Below, piece after piece: positions 37,401 to 44,438 of a stretch of 64,000 nt of DNA (its first letter is position 1; every line of letters begins with the position of its first letter). The notes below the pieces were generated by a model. It was not told the origin of the DNA. It worked only from the letters and a program-made list of their open reading frames with translations, and searched no databases. The position numbers and the translations under genes were made by a program. Source of the DNA: Cytophagales bacterium (GTDB lineage Bacteria; Bacteroidota; Bacteroidia; Cytophagales; Spirosomataceae); NCBI GenBank assembly GCA_004292855.1, contig RDXN01000065.1, forward strand, positions 1-64,000, in the 5' to 3' direction.

Positions 37401-38114
37401 CTTGGCGAAGTCGCGGACGGGTTTAGCCAACCGGTCTTTCTCCTTTATGTCGGCAGGCGCCGTGCCCGTGGGCATGGGTACATCGCCCAGGAAATCGGGC
37501 CAATGGTGTTCGGCCAGATAGTGCCAGATTTTTTTAAAATGAACGTCTTTGAACTGCCGGAAAAACTCGCGGTTGAGCGGCTCCACGGCAAAAGTGTCGG
37601 TCAGGGCTTTGAGGTCAATGACGGGTTTGCCCACGAGTTCCATCAGCCGTCGGGCGGCTGTAGTGCAGGGTTCGTTGGGGCCAAGCACAAACGAGAATCG
37701 TTTGGGCGCGGTCTCGTTGCGTTCGAGTTCGAGGGTTTCGAGGTTAAAGGCCGAGTATCGGGCAATGAACGTGAGCCGATAATCGATTTGGTTTGGGCCG
37801 TGAACGAACACCAGTGCCCCGTGAATGATATTCTGGTCGATGTATTTGGCGGCCAAATCGCGCAGCCCTTTCCGGTTTCGGGCAATTTGTACGGCCTCGG
37901 TCACCGACACATCGAACAAGCCCAAACTGCGTCCGTCGGCCAGCTTCACGGAGCCAATCTGCTGGGCTAGATTAATGGTGTCGGCATCTTGCGCGAGGAT
38001 TCGAGGCTGGGTAAACAGGTCTTTGGAGTTGCCAAACAAGTAGTCCAGCAAGGTTTGGCGGTTGGCCGTTGAGTAGCGTTGTTGGAGGAAGCTTTTTAAA
38101 TCGGCGTTCGTCAT
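34473..38114 (-). CDS. PglX/Eco57I-type adenine-specific DNA methyltransferase
   Basis: This 1213-residue protein has a long N-terminal helical region (1-400), then FENLLEENREKGAFYTPKEI and SAM-binding motif I DPAIGSGAFPVGML (about 484). YGVDMEPGAVDIARLRFWLS and catalytic motif IV FDICIANPPYLQ (NPPY about 766) follow, and the end holds a TaqI/Eco57I-like target-recognition region (about 900-1180). It should methylate N6-adenine. I see no PD-(D/E)XK nuclease motif, so it looks like a PglX/BrxX-style methylase rather than a type IIG enzyme that cuts. About 16 residues near 259-274 (PLPSLYEGEGLGVRSS) come from a mobile palindrome inserted in frame. It starts 20 bases after the helicase gene. It is probably the self-marking component of the operon. 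Confidence 0.88.
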   Translation of the reverse strand: MTNADLKSFLQQRYSTANRQTLLDYLFGNSKDLFTQPRILAQDADTINLAQQIGSVKLADGRSLGLFDVSVTEAVQIARNRKGLRDLAAKYIDQNIIHGALVFVHGPNQIDYRLTFIARYSAFNLETLELERNETAPKRFSFVLGPNEPCTTAARRLMELVGKPVIDLKALTDTFAVEPLNREFFRQFKDVHFKKIWHYLAEHHWPDFLGDVPMPTGTAPADIKEKDRLAKPVRDFAKKMLGRIVFLHFLQKKGWMGCPLPSLYEGEGLGVRSSGWSGGNIRFVQTLFERFRQPDRFYSRCLTKLFFDTLNDPNRPGFRFEAAGIEPCRVPYLNGGLFDRDTRPDGQLLTEAIDLPADYFASLLQFFDQYNFTIDENSPGDYEVGIDPEMLGHIFENLLEENREKGAFYTPKEIVQYMCQESLIQHLAHRLTAELGEAMRPALLEALDTLIRQGSRGDEQNRHNLITIHAPRIEELLDDLKICDPAIGSGAFPVGMLGEIFAAKMTLDLTLNRAEVKKRIIRETIYGVDMEPGAVDIARLRFWLSLVVDEDEPQPLPNLDYKIMQGDSLLESFEGVIPLRVTAGETNHDPTRGVLRDGQLKLDGTLKDAQLGLGFAFAAPKASMTDGRKAKLRRLIQAYFKAGTKDEKQDLRNQINAEINKHIDECIQAEQAKWTDKKNEILGQLFMARQAQKNAKTPAKQREYEKAIARKETELERFQNLLTDEQAREARLARSKQNGEKGYFLWHLFFPEVFEKGGFDICIANPPYLQLSRIPTEAAQYGREGYSTFEKTGDIYGLFYEQGVRLLRPGGILTYITSNSWLQTQYGKPLRQLFVEQTDPLTLLNFADTRLFETAVVETNILITRRDKCTYQLQAATVGADFDKERDTLPAYIAQHAFRLTDLPAEGWSVGDEQANTLKKKIEGNGKKLGEWEVEINRGILTGYNQAFIIDGKTRKRLTEEDVNNHNVIKPSLRGRDLTRYFYNNSDSWMIVSHNGLREENLLRVDIPKDYPSLYSFFKSNEFQPAIQNRYDKGNHWTNLRNCAYLKDFDKPKIIWGELADKAKFTYDDAGTYFNDTIFMMIGDSLKYLLAVLNSKAAQWYFEQITTTSGMGTNRWKKYKIEQLPVPEPDAQTERQLEQLVDTVLALKKTQSMSADTLAYEAQIDALVFRAYGLTETEVLYVLDQFPTVGSREREQIRNNFRNLERGNFSLLV
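37293..37341. repeat. Mobile palindrome inserted in frame within the methyltransferase gene
   Basis: The segment contains cacccccaacccctctcctt and its partner aagagaggggagtgg around a short loop, typical of intergenic palindromes. It is translated here on the minus strand as PLPSLYEGEGLGVR. That peptide is low in complexity and unlike its flanks (FLHFLQKKGWMG before, GWSGGNIRFVQTLF after). The frame is kept open. Confidence 0.75.
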
Positions 38115-38134
38115 AACGTGTGGGGTTGGTTTAT

Positions 38135-41100
38135 TTACGCGCTGAAACTCTCCGAGATAATGATGGCTGGTTCGGTTGGGGCAACCACTACCGGAATGAC
38201 CGGCGTAGCTGACCCGTCGTCGGCAGGTTGGTTCAACGGATAACTGTTCAGAATTTTCACCAGACTGTCCAGTAGCACAGCCGGTTGCACTTTCACCTTC
38301 GCCTGCGACTTTTGCAGCTTGTTGATATCGCGTTGCAGATTCTGAAAACGCCCGCGCCGGATGGCCTCTTTCGCTAAAGCAACCAGCGTTTTCTCGTCGT
38401 CCGAGATGATGGGCAAGCTCAGAAACGCATCCAAAAAGATCATAGCTTTTCGTTCGTTTGGCCCCTGCGCCACGTCTACTTTCTTGTCCTGTGCTTTCTC
38501 GGCTTCGACCTGCGCCTGAAACCGATTGACGGCCACCTGTACCTGCTCGTGGTGGAGGTCGTGCAGGCGAACGGCCCGTTCATGCACCATGCACCCGAAT
38601 CGCTTGGCAGTTTCCAGAAACGTCAGTTCTTCAACTTTATAGTTTTCCATGCGCCCGTCGGAACCATCCGGTCCGGCGTGTACATACACGAACGCGTCGC
38701 GTTTCTGGTCACGGATAAACGCGATAGTAGCCTGATGCTGCATCCGGTCTTTGCGGCCTACCCGCGCTCTGAGCGGCATATTTTTGATGCGCTTGAACAG
38801 GTCGGGGTCTTTTTCTTTGATGTCCCGAATCTGCATCAGGTAATCCAGTTTCTCGTCGCGTTCCTCGTCTACGTCCTTGTCGAACAACCCGAACGATTCT
38901 GTCACCTCGTCGGGACTGTAGATTTGGCTGTCTTCGCCCAAAGCCGCATGGAATGCCTGAAGTTTCATCATGGCTTTCTTCTGCAATTCAATGTCGGAGT
39001 CGACCTGCGCCGTGGGGAAGAAATTGTAGATCAACACCTCGTTCGCTTTGGTGCCAATGCGGTTCACGCGGCCAATGCGTTGCATCAGACGGGTGGCATT
39101 CCAGGGCGTATCGTAATTAACAATCACGTTAGCCCGGTGCAGATTGACACCCTCAGCCAGCACTTCCGTTGACAGAACAATATCATACTCATTCTGCTGT
39201 AAGTCGGCAGACAGATTTGCATCAAAGTTGGCCCGAATGGTAGGCATCCGGTCTTTTCGGGTGTGGCTATCCACAGTCAGAATACGCTGACTGATAAGTG
39301 GTTTCAATCGGTGGGCCACATACTCGGTGGTTTCTTTGCTCTCCGAGAATACCACCAATTTCTTCTCCCGGTTCTCCGGCCCGAAAAGCTGTGTTTGAAT
39401 GTATTGAACAAATGTGTCGAGTTTGGGGTCTTCGTCGCCGAGGTCATCCCACGCCTTCGATAGTTCACTCAGCACACGCTGATCGCGTTTGAGTCCCTCA
39501 TAAAAACCCGGCTCAAAGTCGTCGGCGAGGCAAATGTCGATGGTGGGATCAGTGTCCATCAAACTGGTCACCAAGTCGAGCAGTTCGTCTTCTCGCCCGT
39601 CGTTAATCATGTCCGACACAGGCAGATTGGGCGCAATAAACACCCGGTTGCTATCGAACATTTTCACCATGGTATCGGTGGCTTCGCAAAACCGCCGGAT
39701 CGACTGCCGAAACGCGTAAAAGCTGCTGTCGATGCGTTTAACGAGCATCGTTTTCATGATTTTAGCCAGTTGCGTGGCAATCATGTCGGCTTTTTTGTAT
39801 TTCTGTTTTTTATATGGTTTCAGAAAGCCGATGGCCCGGTAGCGGTTATAGGTTAGTCCCTCGGTGGGGTGCGTCAGGCTACGAATCGTGTTATCGTAGA
39901 GTTCCTCCAGGTGGGGGTCCAACTGGTAAAAAATTTTCTCTGGCTTGCGCACGTCTGGAAACTGAATCTTCTGAGCCACCAGATCGTCTTTGTACTGATG
40001 ATGTACTTTTAGATCTGTACGCGTTCGCCGAACGGTCAGTGGTTCAATCACCTTCACCCGAATCTGCTCATAAATCCGCCGAACGCCCTCATTTACCTTT
40101 TGCATATCCGGCTCGTGTTTGAGCTTGCGATAGGCGTCGATGTGCTGCCGGAAAAAGTGTTGCAAATTGCCAATTTCGAGCGTTGAGTCTTTGCTGTCCT
40201 GAAACAGGTAAACCAGATTGGCGATGTCTTCGGGGTAATTATTGAGGGGTGTAGCCGAAACGAGCATAACCCGTTTGGCGTAGCGTGAACCGTCTGCGTG
40301 CCGACGGCGAGTGGGCGTTTTGCAAATCTTTTGAAGGTCGTTATACGCTTCGGCAGTGTCGGAGCGGAACTTGTGGGCTTCATCGACAATCACCAAATCG
40401 TACCGCTCCGGGCTGCGCACTTTATGTAAACTGCCGTTCGTGACGATGTCGACCCCGTCGAGATTGAACTTATCAATGGTTTCTTCCCAGTTGGTTTTCA
40501 GGGCCGGTGGCACCACAATCAGCGTGCGCGACCGGTGTTCGGGGAAGCCATTTTTGAAGTAAAACTTTTTGGCAATACGCGTCGCAATGATGGTTTTACC
40601 CAAGCCGACCACGTCAGACAGAAAAAAGCCCCCATGCTTGGCCATTTTGTTGTAGCCGTCGTTCACTGCGTCGGCCTGATACACCAACGGCATAAATCCC
40701 TTCGGCAAATCAGTCTCTGAGTTGGGGTCGTAGTCGATGCTTTTTCCGAAATATTCAATCAAAAACTTCAGATAGACCTCGTAGGGCGTAAACTGATCGT
40801 TCAGGAAGGTTTCGGTTTTCAGCCGGGCAATGAATTCTTCAGCTACCGGCACCGATTCCAGCCAGAGCTTTTCAAACGTTTCGTTGGCAAACAGAATGTC
40901 GGCATCTTCGCGGAGTTCGACATTGAACTCGAAGTTGCGTTCTAAACCCGGTTCGGTCAGGTTACTCGACCCCGTAATAACGCCCCCATAGCCGTGGGGG
41001 TGGTAGGTCTGCTCCCGAAAAATATAGAGCTTAGCATGGATGTTCTGTTTCGGATGAACGCGAATCTGAAGTTTACCCGACACAATATCATCAATCATGC

Positions 41101-41446
41101 CTAGCATCCCTTCTTCTACGGTTTTGCTATATTTAGCTTGCTGAATGTTCTTCTTGGCAACTTCAAAGAAATCCTCCTGTGATTTCCAGGCGTCGGCTGT
41201 GAACAGAACGCCTTGCTGAGCGGCCTGATGCACCAGTTTGTCTACGTTAATGCCCACCAGAACCCGAACCTCAGCAGCTTCTTTGATAAATGGACGGACC
41301 CGGAAATAGCCTGAAGCATAGAAATAGCCCACCAGCGCATCAAAAAAATGGATGTTACGGTGTTTGAAAATGCCTTCTATCTTCTGAAGTAGGGTATTCT
41401 CTTCCTGATTGGTGAAAAATTTAGTAGCAGAATGCGTAGCGACCAT
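38135..41446 (-). CDS. PLD-nuclease / SNF2-type helicase fusion
   Basis: This is an 1103-residue protein and the first gene of the operon. The N-terminus is a phospholipase D-like nuclease domain (about 15-190) with HAKLYIFRE (H-x-K at 137-139) and GSSNLTEPGLE; the D of a full HKD motif is replaced. The helicase follows: Walker A SDVVGLGKTIIATRIAKK (about 278), DEAH in IVDEAHKFRSD (about 355), SATPLNN (about 397), and the second lobe with VVFSESKETTEYVAHRL, STEVLAEGVNLHRANVI and QRIGRVNRIG (about 790). The C-terminal 250 residues are unassigned. Such PLD-helicases occur in defence islands and restriction-like systems, where the helicase would track DNA and the PLD domain cut. It begins only three bases after a promoter -7 box. 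Confidence 0.88.
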   Translation of the reverse strand: MVATHSATKFFTNQEENTLLQKIEGIFKHRNIHFFDALVGYFYASGYFRVRPFIKEAAEVRVLVGINVDKLVHQAAQQGVLFTADAWKSQEDFFEVAKKNIQQAKYSKTVEEGMLGMIDDIVSGKLQIRVHPKQNIHAKLYIFREQTYHPHGYGGVITGSSNLTEPGLERNFEFNVELREDADILFANETFEKLWLESVPVAEEFIARLKTETFLNDQFTPYEVYLKFLIEYFGKSIDYDPNSETDLPKGFMPLVYQADAVNDGYNKMAKHGGFFLSDVVGLGKTIIATRIAKKFYFKNGFPEHRSRTLIVVPPALKTNWEETIDKFNLDGVDIVTNGSLHKVRSPERYDLVIVDEAHKFRSDTAEAYNDLQKICKTPTRRRHADGSRYAKRVMLVSATPLNNYPEDIANLVYLFQDSKDSTLEIGNLQHFFRQHIDAYRKLKHEPDMQKVNEGVRRIYEQIRVKVIEPLTVRRTRTDLKVHHQYKDDLVAQKIQFPDVRKPEKIFYQLDPHLEELYDNTIRSLTHPTEGLTYNRYRAIGFLKPYKKQKYKKADMIATQLAKIMKTMLVKRIDSSFYAFRQSIRRFCEATDTMVKMFDSNRVFIAPNLPVSDMINDGREDELLDLVTSLMDTDPTIDICLADDFEPGFYEGLKRDQRVLSELSKAWDDLGDEDPKLDTFVQYIQTQLFGPENREKKLVVFSESKETTEYVAHRLKPLISQRILTVDSHTRKDRMPTIRANFDANLSADLQQNEYDIVLSTEVLAEGVNLHRANVIVNYDTPWNATRLMQRIGRVNRIGTKANEVLIYNFFPTAQVDSDIELQKKAMMKLQAFHAALGEDSQIYSPDEVTESFGLFDKDVDEERDEKLDYLMQIRDIKEKDPDLFKRIKNMPLRARVGRKDRMQHQATIAFIRDQKRDAFVYVHAGPDGSDGRMENYKVEELTFLETAKRFGCMVHERAVRLHDLHHEQVQVAVNRFQAQVEAEKAQDKKVDVAQGPNERKAMIFLDAFLSLPIISDDEKTLVALAKEAIRRGRFQNLQRDINKLQKSQAKVKVQPAVLLDSLVKILNSYPLNQPADDGSATPVIPVVVAPTEPAIIISESFSA

Positions 41447-41449
41447 TCA

Positions 41450-41479
41450 CAAAGATAGTCCGCACAGACAACCCAACAA
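41450..41479 (-). promoter_or_regulatory. Bacteroidota sigma-A promoter of the methylase-helicase operon
   Basis: On the minus strand TTG (41477-41479), exactly 19 bases, then TATCTTTG (41450-41457) match the consensus TTG-N19-TAnnTTTG in every defined position. The box ends three bases before the ATG of the helicase gene at 41446, so transcription should start at or within a few bases of the start codon and the mRNA would be leaderless or nearly so. Confidence 0.8.
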
Positions 41480-41547
41480 TACCTTAACTAAAGAAGTAGA
41501 ATAGACGCACCCCGAACGGTTGCGTCTATCAAATGGCAGGTTAGGTC

Positions 41548-41940
41548 TCAGGCTCGCTTATCACCATCGGCAGCGGCCACCACAACGAAGCAGATAATCA
41601 GTACGAAACTGTATTCCGTGCCGCCCGTACCATGCTCGCCCACAAACCACCCCAGCGACGCGTGGATGAGCACGATACCCACGAGCAAAATACCAATAAA
41701 CCCCGCCGACACCCACCGGACGTACCGACCGGCCAAGAGCAGCAGGCTGCCTACGATCTCGAAAGCCGTTAGAACATACACCAGCATCACCCCGGCGGGC
41801 AACCCTTTGGTTTCCAGAAACTGCCCAAACCGGGGTATCGTTCCGTTGGCTAGGCGGACAAGAGCGTGAGCCAGAAACACAACGGCTAAGCCAATTCGGA
41901 GCAGGGTCAGCGCATTTTTTAGTGATAAAGAACGAGTCAT
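41548..41940 (-). CDS. DoxX family membrane protein
   Basis: This 130-residue protein has four hydrophobic helices and the DoxX signature at the start (LTLLRIGLAVVFLAHALVRL), a conserved YVLTAFEIVGSLLLLAG in helix 2 and GILLVGIVLIHASLGWF in helix 3. DoxX proteins are small quinone-associated or redox-related membrane proteins of uncertain role. It is a single gene, separated by about 100 bases on one side from the defence-like operon and by 80 bases from the DUF1801 gene on the other, all on the minus strand. Confidence 0.85.
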   Translation of the reverse strand: MTRSLSLKNALTLLRIGLAVVFLAHALVRLANGTIPRFGQFLETKGLPAGVMLVYVLTAFEIVGSLLLLAGRYVRWVSAGFIGILLVGIVLIHASLGWFVGEHGTGGTEYSFVLIICFVVVAAADGDKRA

Positions 41941-42023
41941 AGGAGTACAGGAACAGAATGGTTACCAACACTAAAGTTAGCCGTAGACAGGCTGTTACTC
42001 ACCTTATCCATGTTTACTGCTTC

Positions 42024-42389
42024 TCACGCCCCACTCGCGGGCTGGTCGCGCTGGGCGATGGCCGATTGTAATACCTCAATAATCTGTTCGGTAGGCAGAT
42101 CTTCTCCGGGGTTGATGAACATGATTTTGATCTGGGTTCGATTGCCCTGAATCAAAGCGGGGTGATCCAGTTTATGCCCGTTCACGACGCCGATGTAGGG
42201 GGTATCCTGTTTCTTGTGCGTTGGTGAAAGGTAGAACAGGAATCGCCCTTTGTAATCGAAGAAAGGTAGGCTCCATTTCCACGACGGGGTCAGGTGCTCG
42301 CTTTGGGCCAGAATCAAGTCGCGCAGGGCGAGCAAACAGCTTTGGGTGGGTTCGGGCAGGATTGCGTAAAAATTGTCGAGGGTTTTCAT
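42024..42389 (-). CDS. DUF1801 domain protein
   Basis: The ATG at 42389 gives a 121-residue protein with the DUF1801 (YdhG-like) fold: LPEPTQSCLLALRDLILAQ at the start, PSWKWSLPFFDYKGRFLFYL in the middle and YIGVVNGHKLDHPAL. The family binds an iron or small ligand in some members, but its function is unknown. Residues before this Met in the open frame are translated from the adjacent palindrome. No functional link to the neighbours is evident. Confidence 0.85.
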   Translation of the reverse strand: MKTLDNFYAILPEPTQSCLLALRDLILAQSEHLTPSWKWSLPFFDYKGRFLFYLSPTHKKQDTPYIGVVNGHKLDHPALIQGNRTQIKIMFINPGEDLPTEQIIEVLQSAIAQRDQPASGA

Positions 42390-42393
42390 CGTT

Positions 42394-42486
42394 TGTAGGG
42401 GCAGACCTACGTGTCTGCCCAATTCATGTCAAAAGAAATTGGGCAGACACGTGGGATTGGGCAGACACGTGGGTCTGCCCCTACAA
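42394..42486. repeat. Inverted repeat between htpG and the DUF1801 gene
   Basis: The left arm tgtaggggcagacctacgtg, then tctgcccaatt, and the right arm aattgggcagacacgtgg, with a second copy gattgggcagacacgtgg, then gtctgcccctaca, form a strong hairpin. The right arm contains a partial tandem duplication of attgggcagacacgtggg. It directly abuts the htpG stop and can serve as its terminator. Confidence 0.85.
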
Positions 42487-44319
42487 TTACAACCCCTCTA
42501 CTGACCGGCGAACGAACGCGGTCAGGTCTGCGCCGGTGAGCATATTCTGCGAGAGCAGGGCCAGGTCGTACAACTGCTTCACCAGCGTTTTCTGGGCGTC
42601 GCCTTCGGCGGAAAGCACCTTGCCTGTAAGCGGGTGGTTGGCGTTGATGGCCAAATTGTACATCACGGGCATCGCTCCAAACATGTTTTGCTCCCCCGAC
42701 AGGGCCGACATGTCCTTCATCCGGCGCATAAATTCGGGCATCGTGATCGTCACTGGCAACTCATCCGACGGCATCGACTCCACGTTGATCGTCAACGATT
42801 TGTTGTCTAAAGTCTGCTCAAACAGTTCTTTTAACTTGGTACGGTCGGCCTCCGACAATACGCTCTCGTTGTTCAGTCCCTTGTCAATCAGCTTGTCGAG
42901 CGTATCGGCATCGACGCGCTTGAACGAAGTCTTTTCGAGCTTGTATTCGAGGGCGTTGATGAAGTGCGAGTCGATGGGCGTGTCCATCAACAACACGTCA
43001 TAGCCGCGCCGGGTTGCCGATTCGATAAAGCTGTGCTGTTGCTGCGCGTTGGTCGCGTAGAGCATCGTTACCGTCTCGCCCTTATCGGTTTGGTTGGCCT
43101 GCACGTGCTCGCGGTACTCGTTAAGCGTGAAGTGTTTGCCTGCCGTATTTTTGAGTAAGACAAACTCTTTGGCTTTTTCGTAGAATTTGTCGTCGCTCAG
43201 GATGCCGTATTTCACGAACAGCCCAATGTCGTCGAACTTAGCCTCGTAAGCTTCGCGGTCGGCTTTGAAGAGGTCGTTGAGCTTATCGGCCACCTTGCGG
43301 GTGATGTAGCTGTTGATCTTCTTCACGTTCGAGTCGGCCTGTAAAAACGAGCGCGACACGTTGAGCGGAATATCGGGCGAGTCGATTACACCGTGCAACA
43401 GCATCAGGAAATCGGGCACCACATCCTTCACCTCATCGGTGATAAACACCTGCCGACTGTAGAGCTGAATCTTTTCGCGATTTTGTGTGAACCGATCATT
43501 TTTGAGTTTCGGGAAGTACAGCACGCCCGTCAGGTTAAACGGATAATCGACGTTGAGGTGAATCCAGAAGAGCGGGTCTTCGCTCATCGGGTACAACTCG
43601 CGATAGAACGCCTTGTAATCGTCGTCGGTGAGGTCGGCGGGGGCTTTGGTCCAGATCGGGGCTGGGTTGTTAATCTGCTTCTCGTCGAAGAAAATCGGCA
43701 CGGGCAAAAACTTGCCGTATTTGTCCAGAATGCCCCGCAAGCGGTATTGATCCAGAAACTCCTCGGAGTCTTCGGCGATGTGCAGAATCACGTCCGTGCC
43801 CCGCTCTTCGCGTTCGGCGGTGCTTATCTCGTACTCGGTCGAACCATCGCAAATCCAGCGGGTGGCGGGTTGGTCCTGGTATGACTTGGAGATAATTTCG
43901 ACCTCGCGGGCCACCATAAAGGCCGAGTAAAAGCCCAGGCCAAAGTGGCCGATGATCGCGCCCTTGCCGTCGTCGGCTTTGTCCTTGTACTTCTCAACAA
44001 ACTCGGTCGCGCCCGAAAACGCAATCTGGTTGATGTACTTTTTGATCTCCTCGGCGGTCATGCCAATGCCCTGATCGCTGATTGTGATCGTCTTGGCATC
44101 CTTATCGAACGAAACTGTCACCTTCAGATCGTCGCCGATTTCGGTGCTGACTTCGCCATAAGCGGCCAGTTTTTTCAGTTTCTGGGTGGCATCGACCGCG
44201 TTAGAGACCAGTTCGCGCAGGAAAATCTCGTGGTCAGAGTATAAGAACTTCTTGATAATCGGGAAGATGTTCTCAGTATGGATCGAGATATTTCCGCGTT
44301 CGTTTTGTATGGCTTCCAT
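42487..44319 (-). CDS. htpG: HtpG, bacterial Hsp90 chaperone
   Basis: This 610-residue protein is an unmistakable Hsp90. The N-terminal ATPase shows LYSDHEIFLRELVSNAVDAT, ISDQGIGMTAEEIKKYINQI, IGHFGLGFYSAFMVA and ERGTDVILHI; the middle domain contains PLFWIHLNVDYPFNLTGVLY, DSPDIPLNVSRSFLQAD and the conserved catalytic-loop Arg; the C-terminal dimerisation domain follows. It is an ATP-dependent chaperone in the cytoplasm. A candidate sigma-54-type promoter (44344-44359) lies 25 bases upstream, suggesting regulated expression. It is monocistronic, ending at a strong palindrome. Confidence 0.97.
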   Translation of the reverse strand: MEAIQNERGNISIHTENIFPIIKKFLYSDHEIFLRELVSNAVDATQKLKKLAAYGEVSTEIGDDLKVTVSFDKDAKTITISDQGIGMTAEEIKKYINQIAFSGATEFVEKYKDKADDGKGAIIGHFGLGFYSAFMVAREVEIISKSYQDQPATRWICDGSTEYEISTAEREERGTDVILHIAEDSEEFLDQYRLRGILDKYGKFLPVPIFFDEKQINNPAPIWTKAPADLTDDDYKAFYRELYPMSEDPLFWIHLNVDYPFNLTGVLYFPKLKNDRFTQNREKIQLYSRQVFITDEVKDVVPDFLMLLHGVIDSPDIPLNVSRSFLQADSNVKKINSYITRKVADKLNDLFKADREAYEAKFDDIGLFVKYGILSDDKFYEKAKEFVLLKNTAGKHFTLNEYREHVQANQTDKGETVTMLYATNAQQQHSFIESATRRGYDVLLMDTPIDSHFINALEYKLEKTSFKRVDADTLDKLIDKGLNNESVLSEADRTKLKELFEQTLDNKSLTINVESMPSDELPVTITMPEFMRRMKDMSALSGEQNMFGAMPVMYNLAINANHPLTGKVLSAEGDAQKTLVKQLYDLALLSQNMLTGADLTAFVRRSVEGL

Positions 44320-44343
44320 AAGCTAAAGAGTGAATAACTTGCT

Positions 44344-44359
44344 GGCAGAGTTCGTACCA
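44344..44359 (-). promoter_or_regulatory. Candidate sigma-54 promoter of htpG
   Basis: On the minus strand TGGTACGAACTCTGCC carries GG-N10-GC and matches TGGCACGnnnnTTGCA at most positions. A start 12 bases downstream would give a leader of about 15 bases before the htpG ATG. A sigma-54 activator is encoded at 60055 in this window. Confidence 0.45.
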
Positions 44360-44404
44360 AAAGTTGTTCCAGACGGAGCCGAGCTGACAGATTGTCATTT
44401 TGGT

Positions 44405-44412
44405 TAACTTTG
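44405..44412 (+). promoter_or_regulatory. Candidate -7 box for the Rpn-like gene
   Basis: TAACTTTG matches TAnnTTTG and is 26 bases before the ATG at 44439. I find no TTG at the standard 19-base spacing upstream. Confidence 0.4.
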
Positions 44413-44438
44413 CCTACATTCCGAACTATGACAAAATA

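Noticed and set aside
32732-41446. Calling the operon a complete BREX or DISARM system
   Set aside because: The methylase and helicase fit, but PglZ, BrxC, DrmA and DrmB are missing from the window, so neither name is justified.
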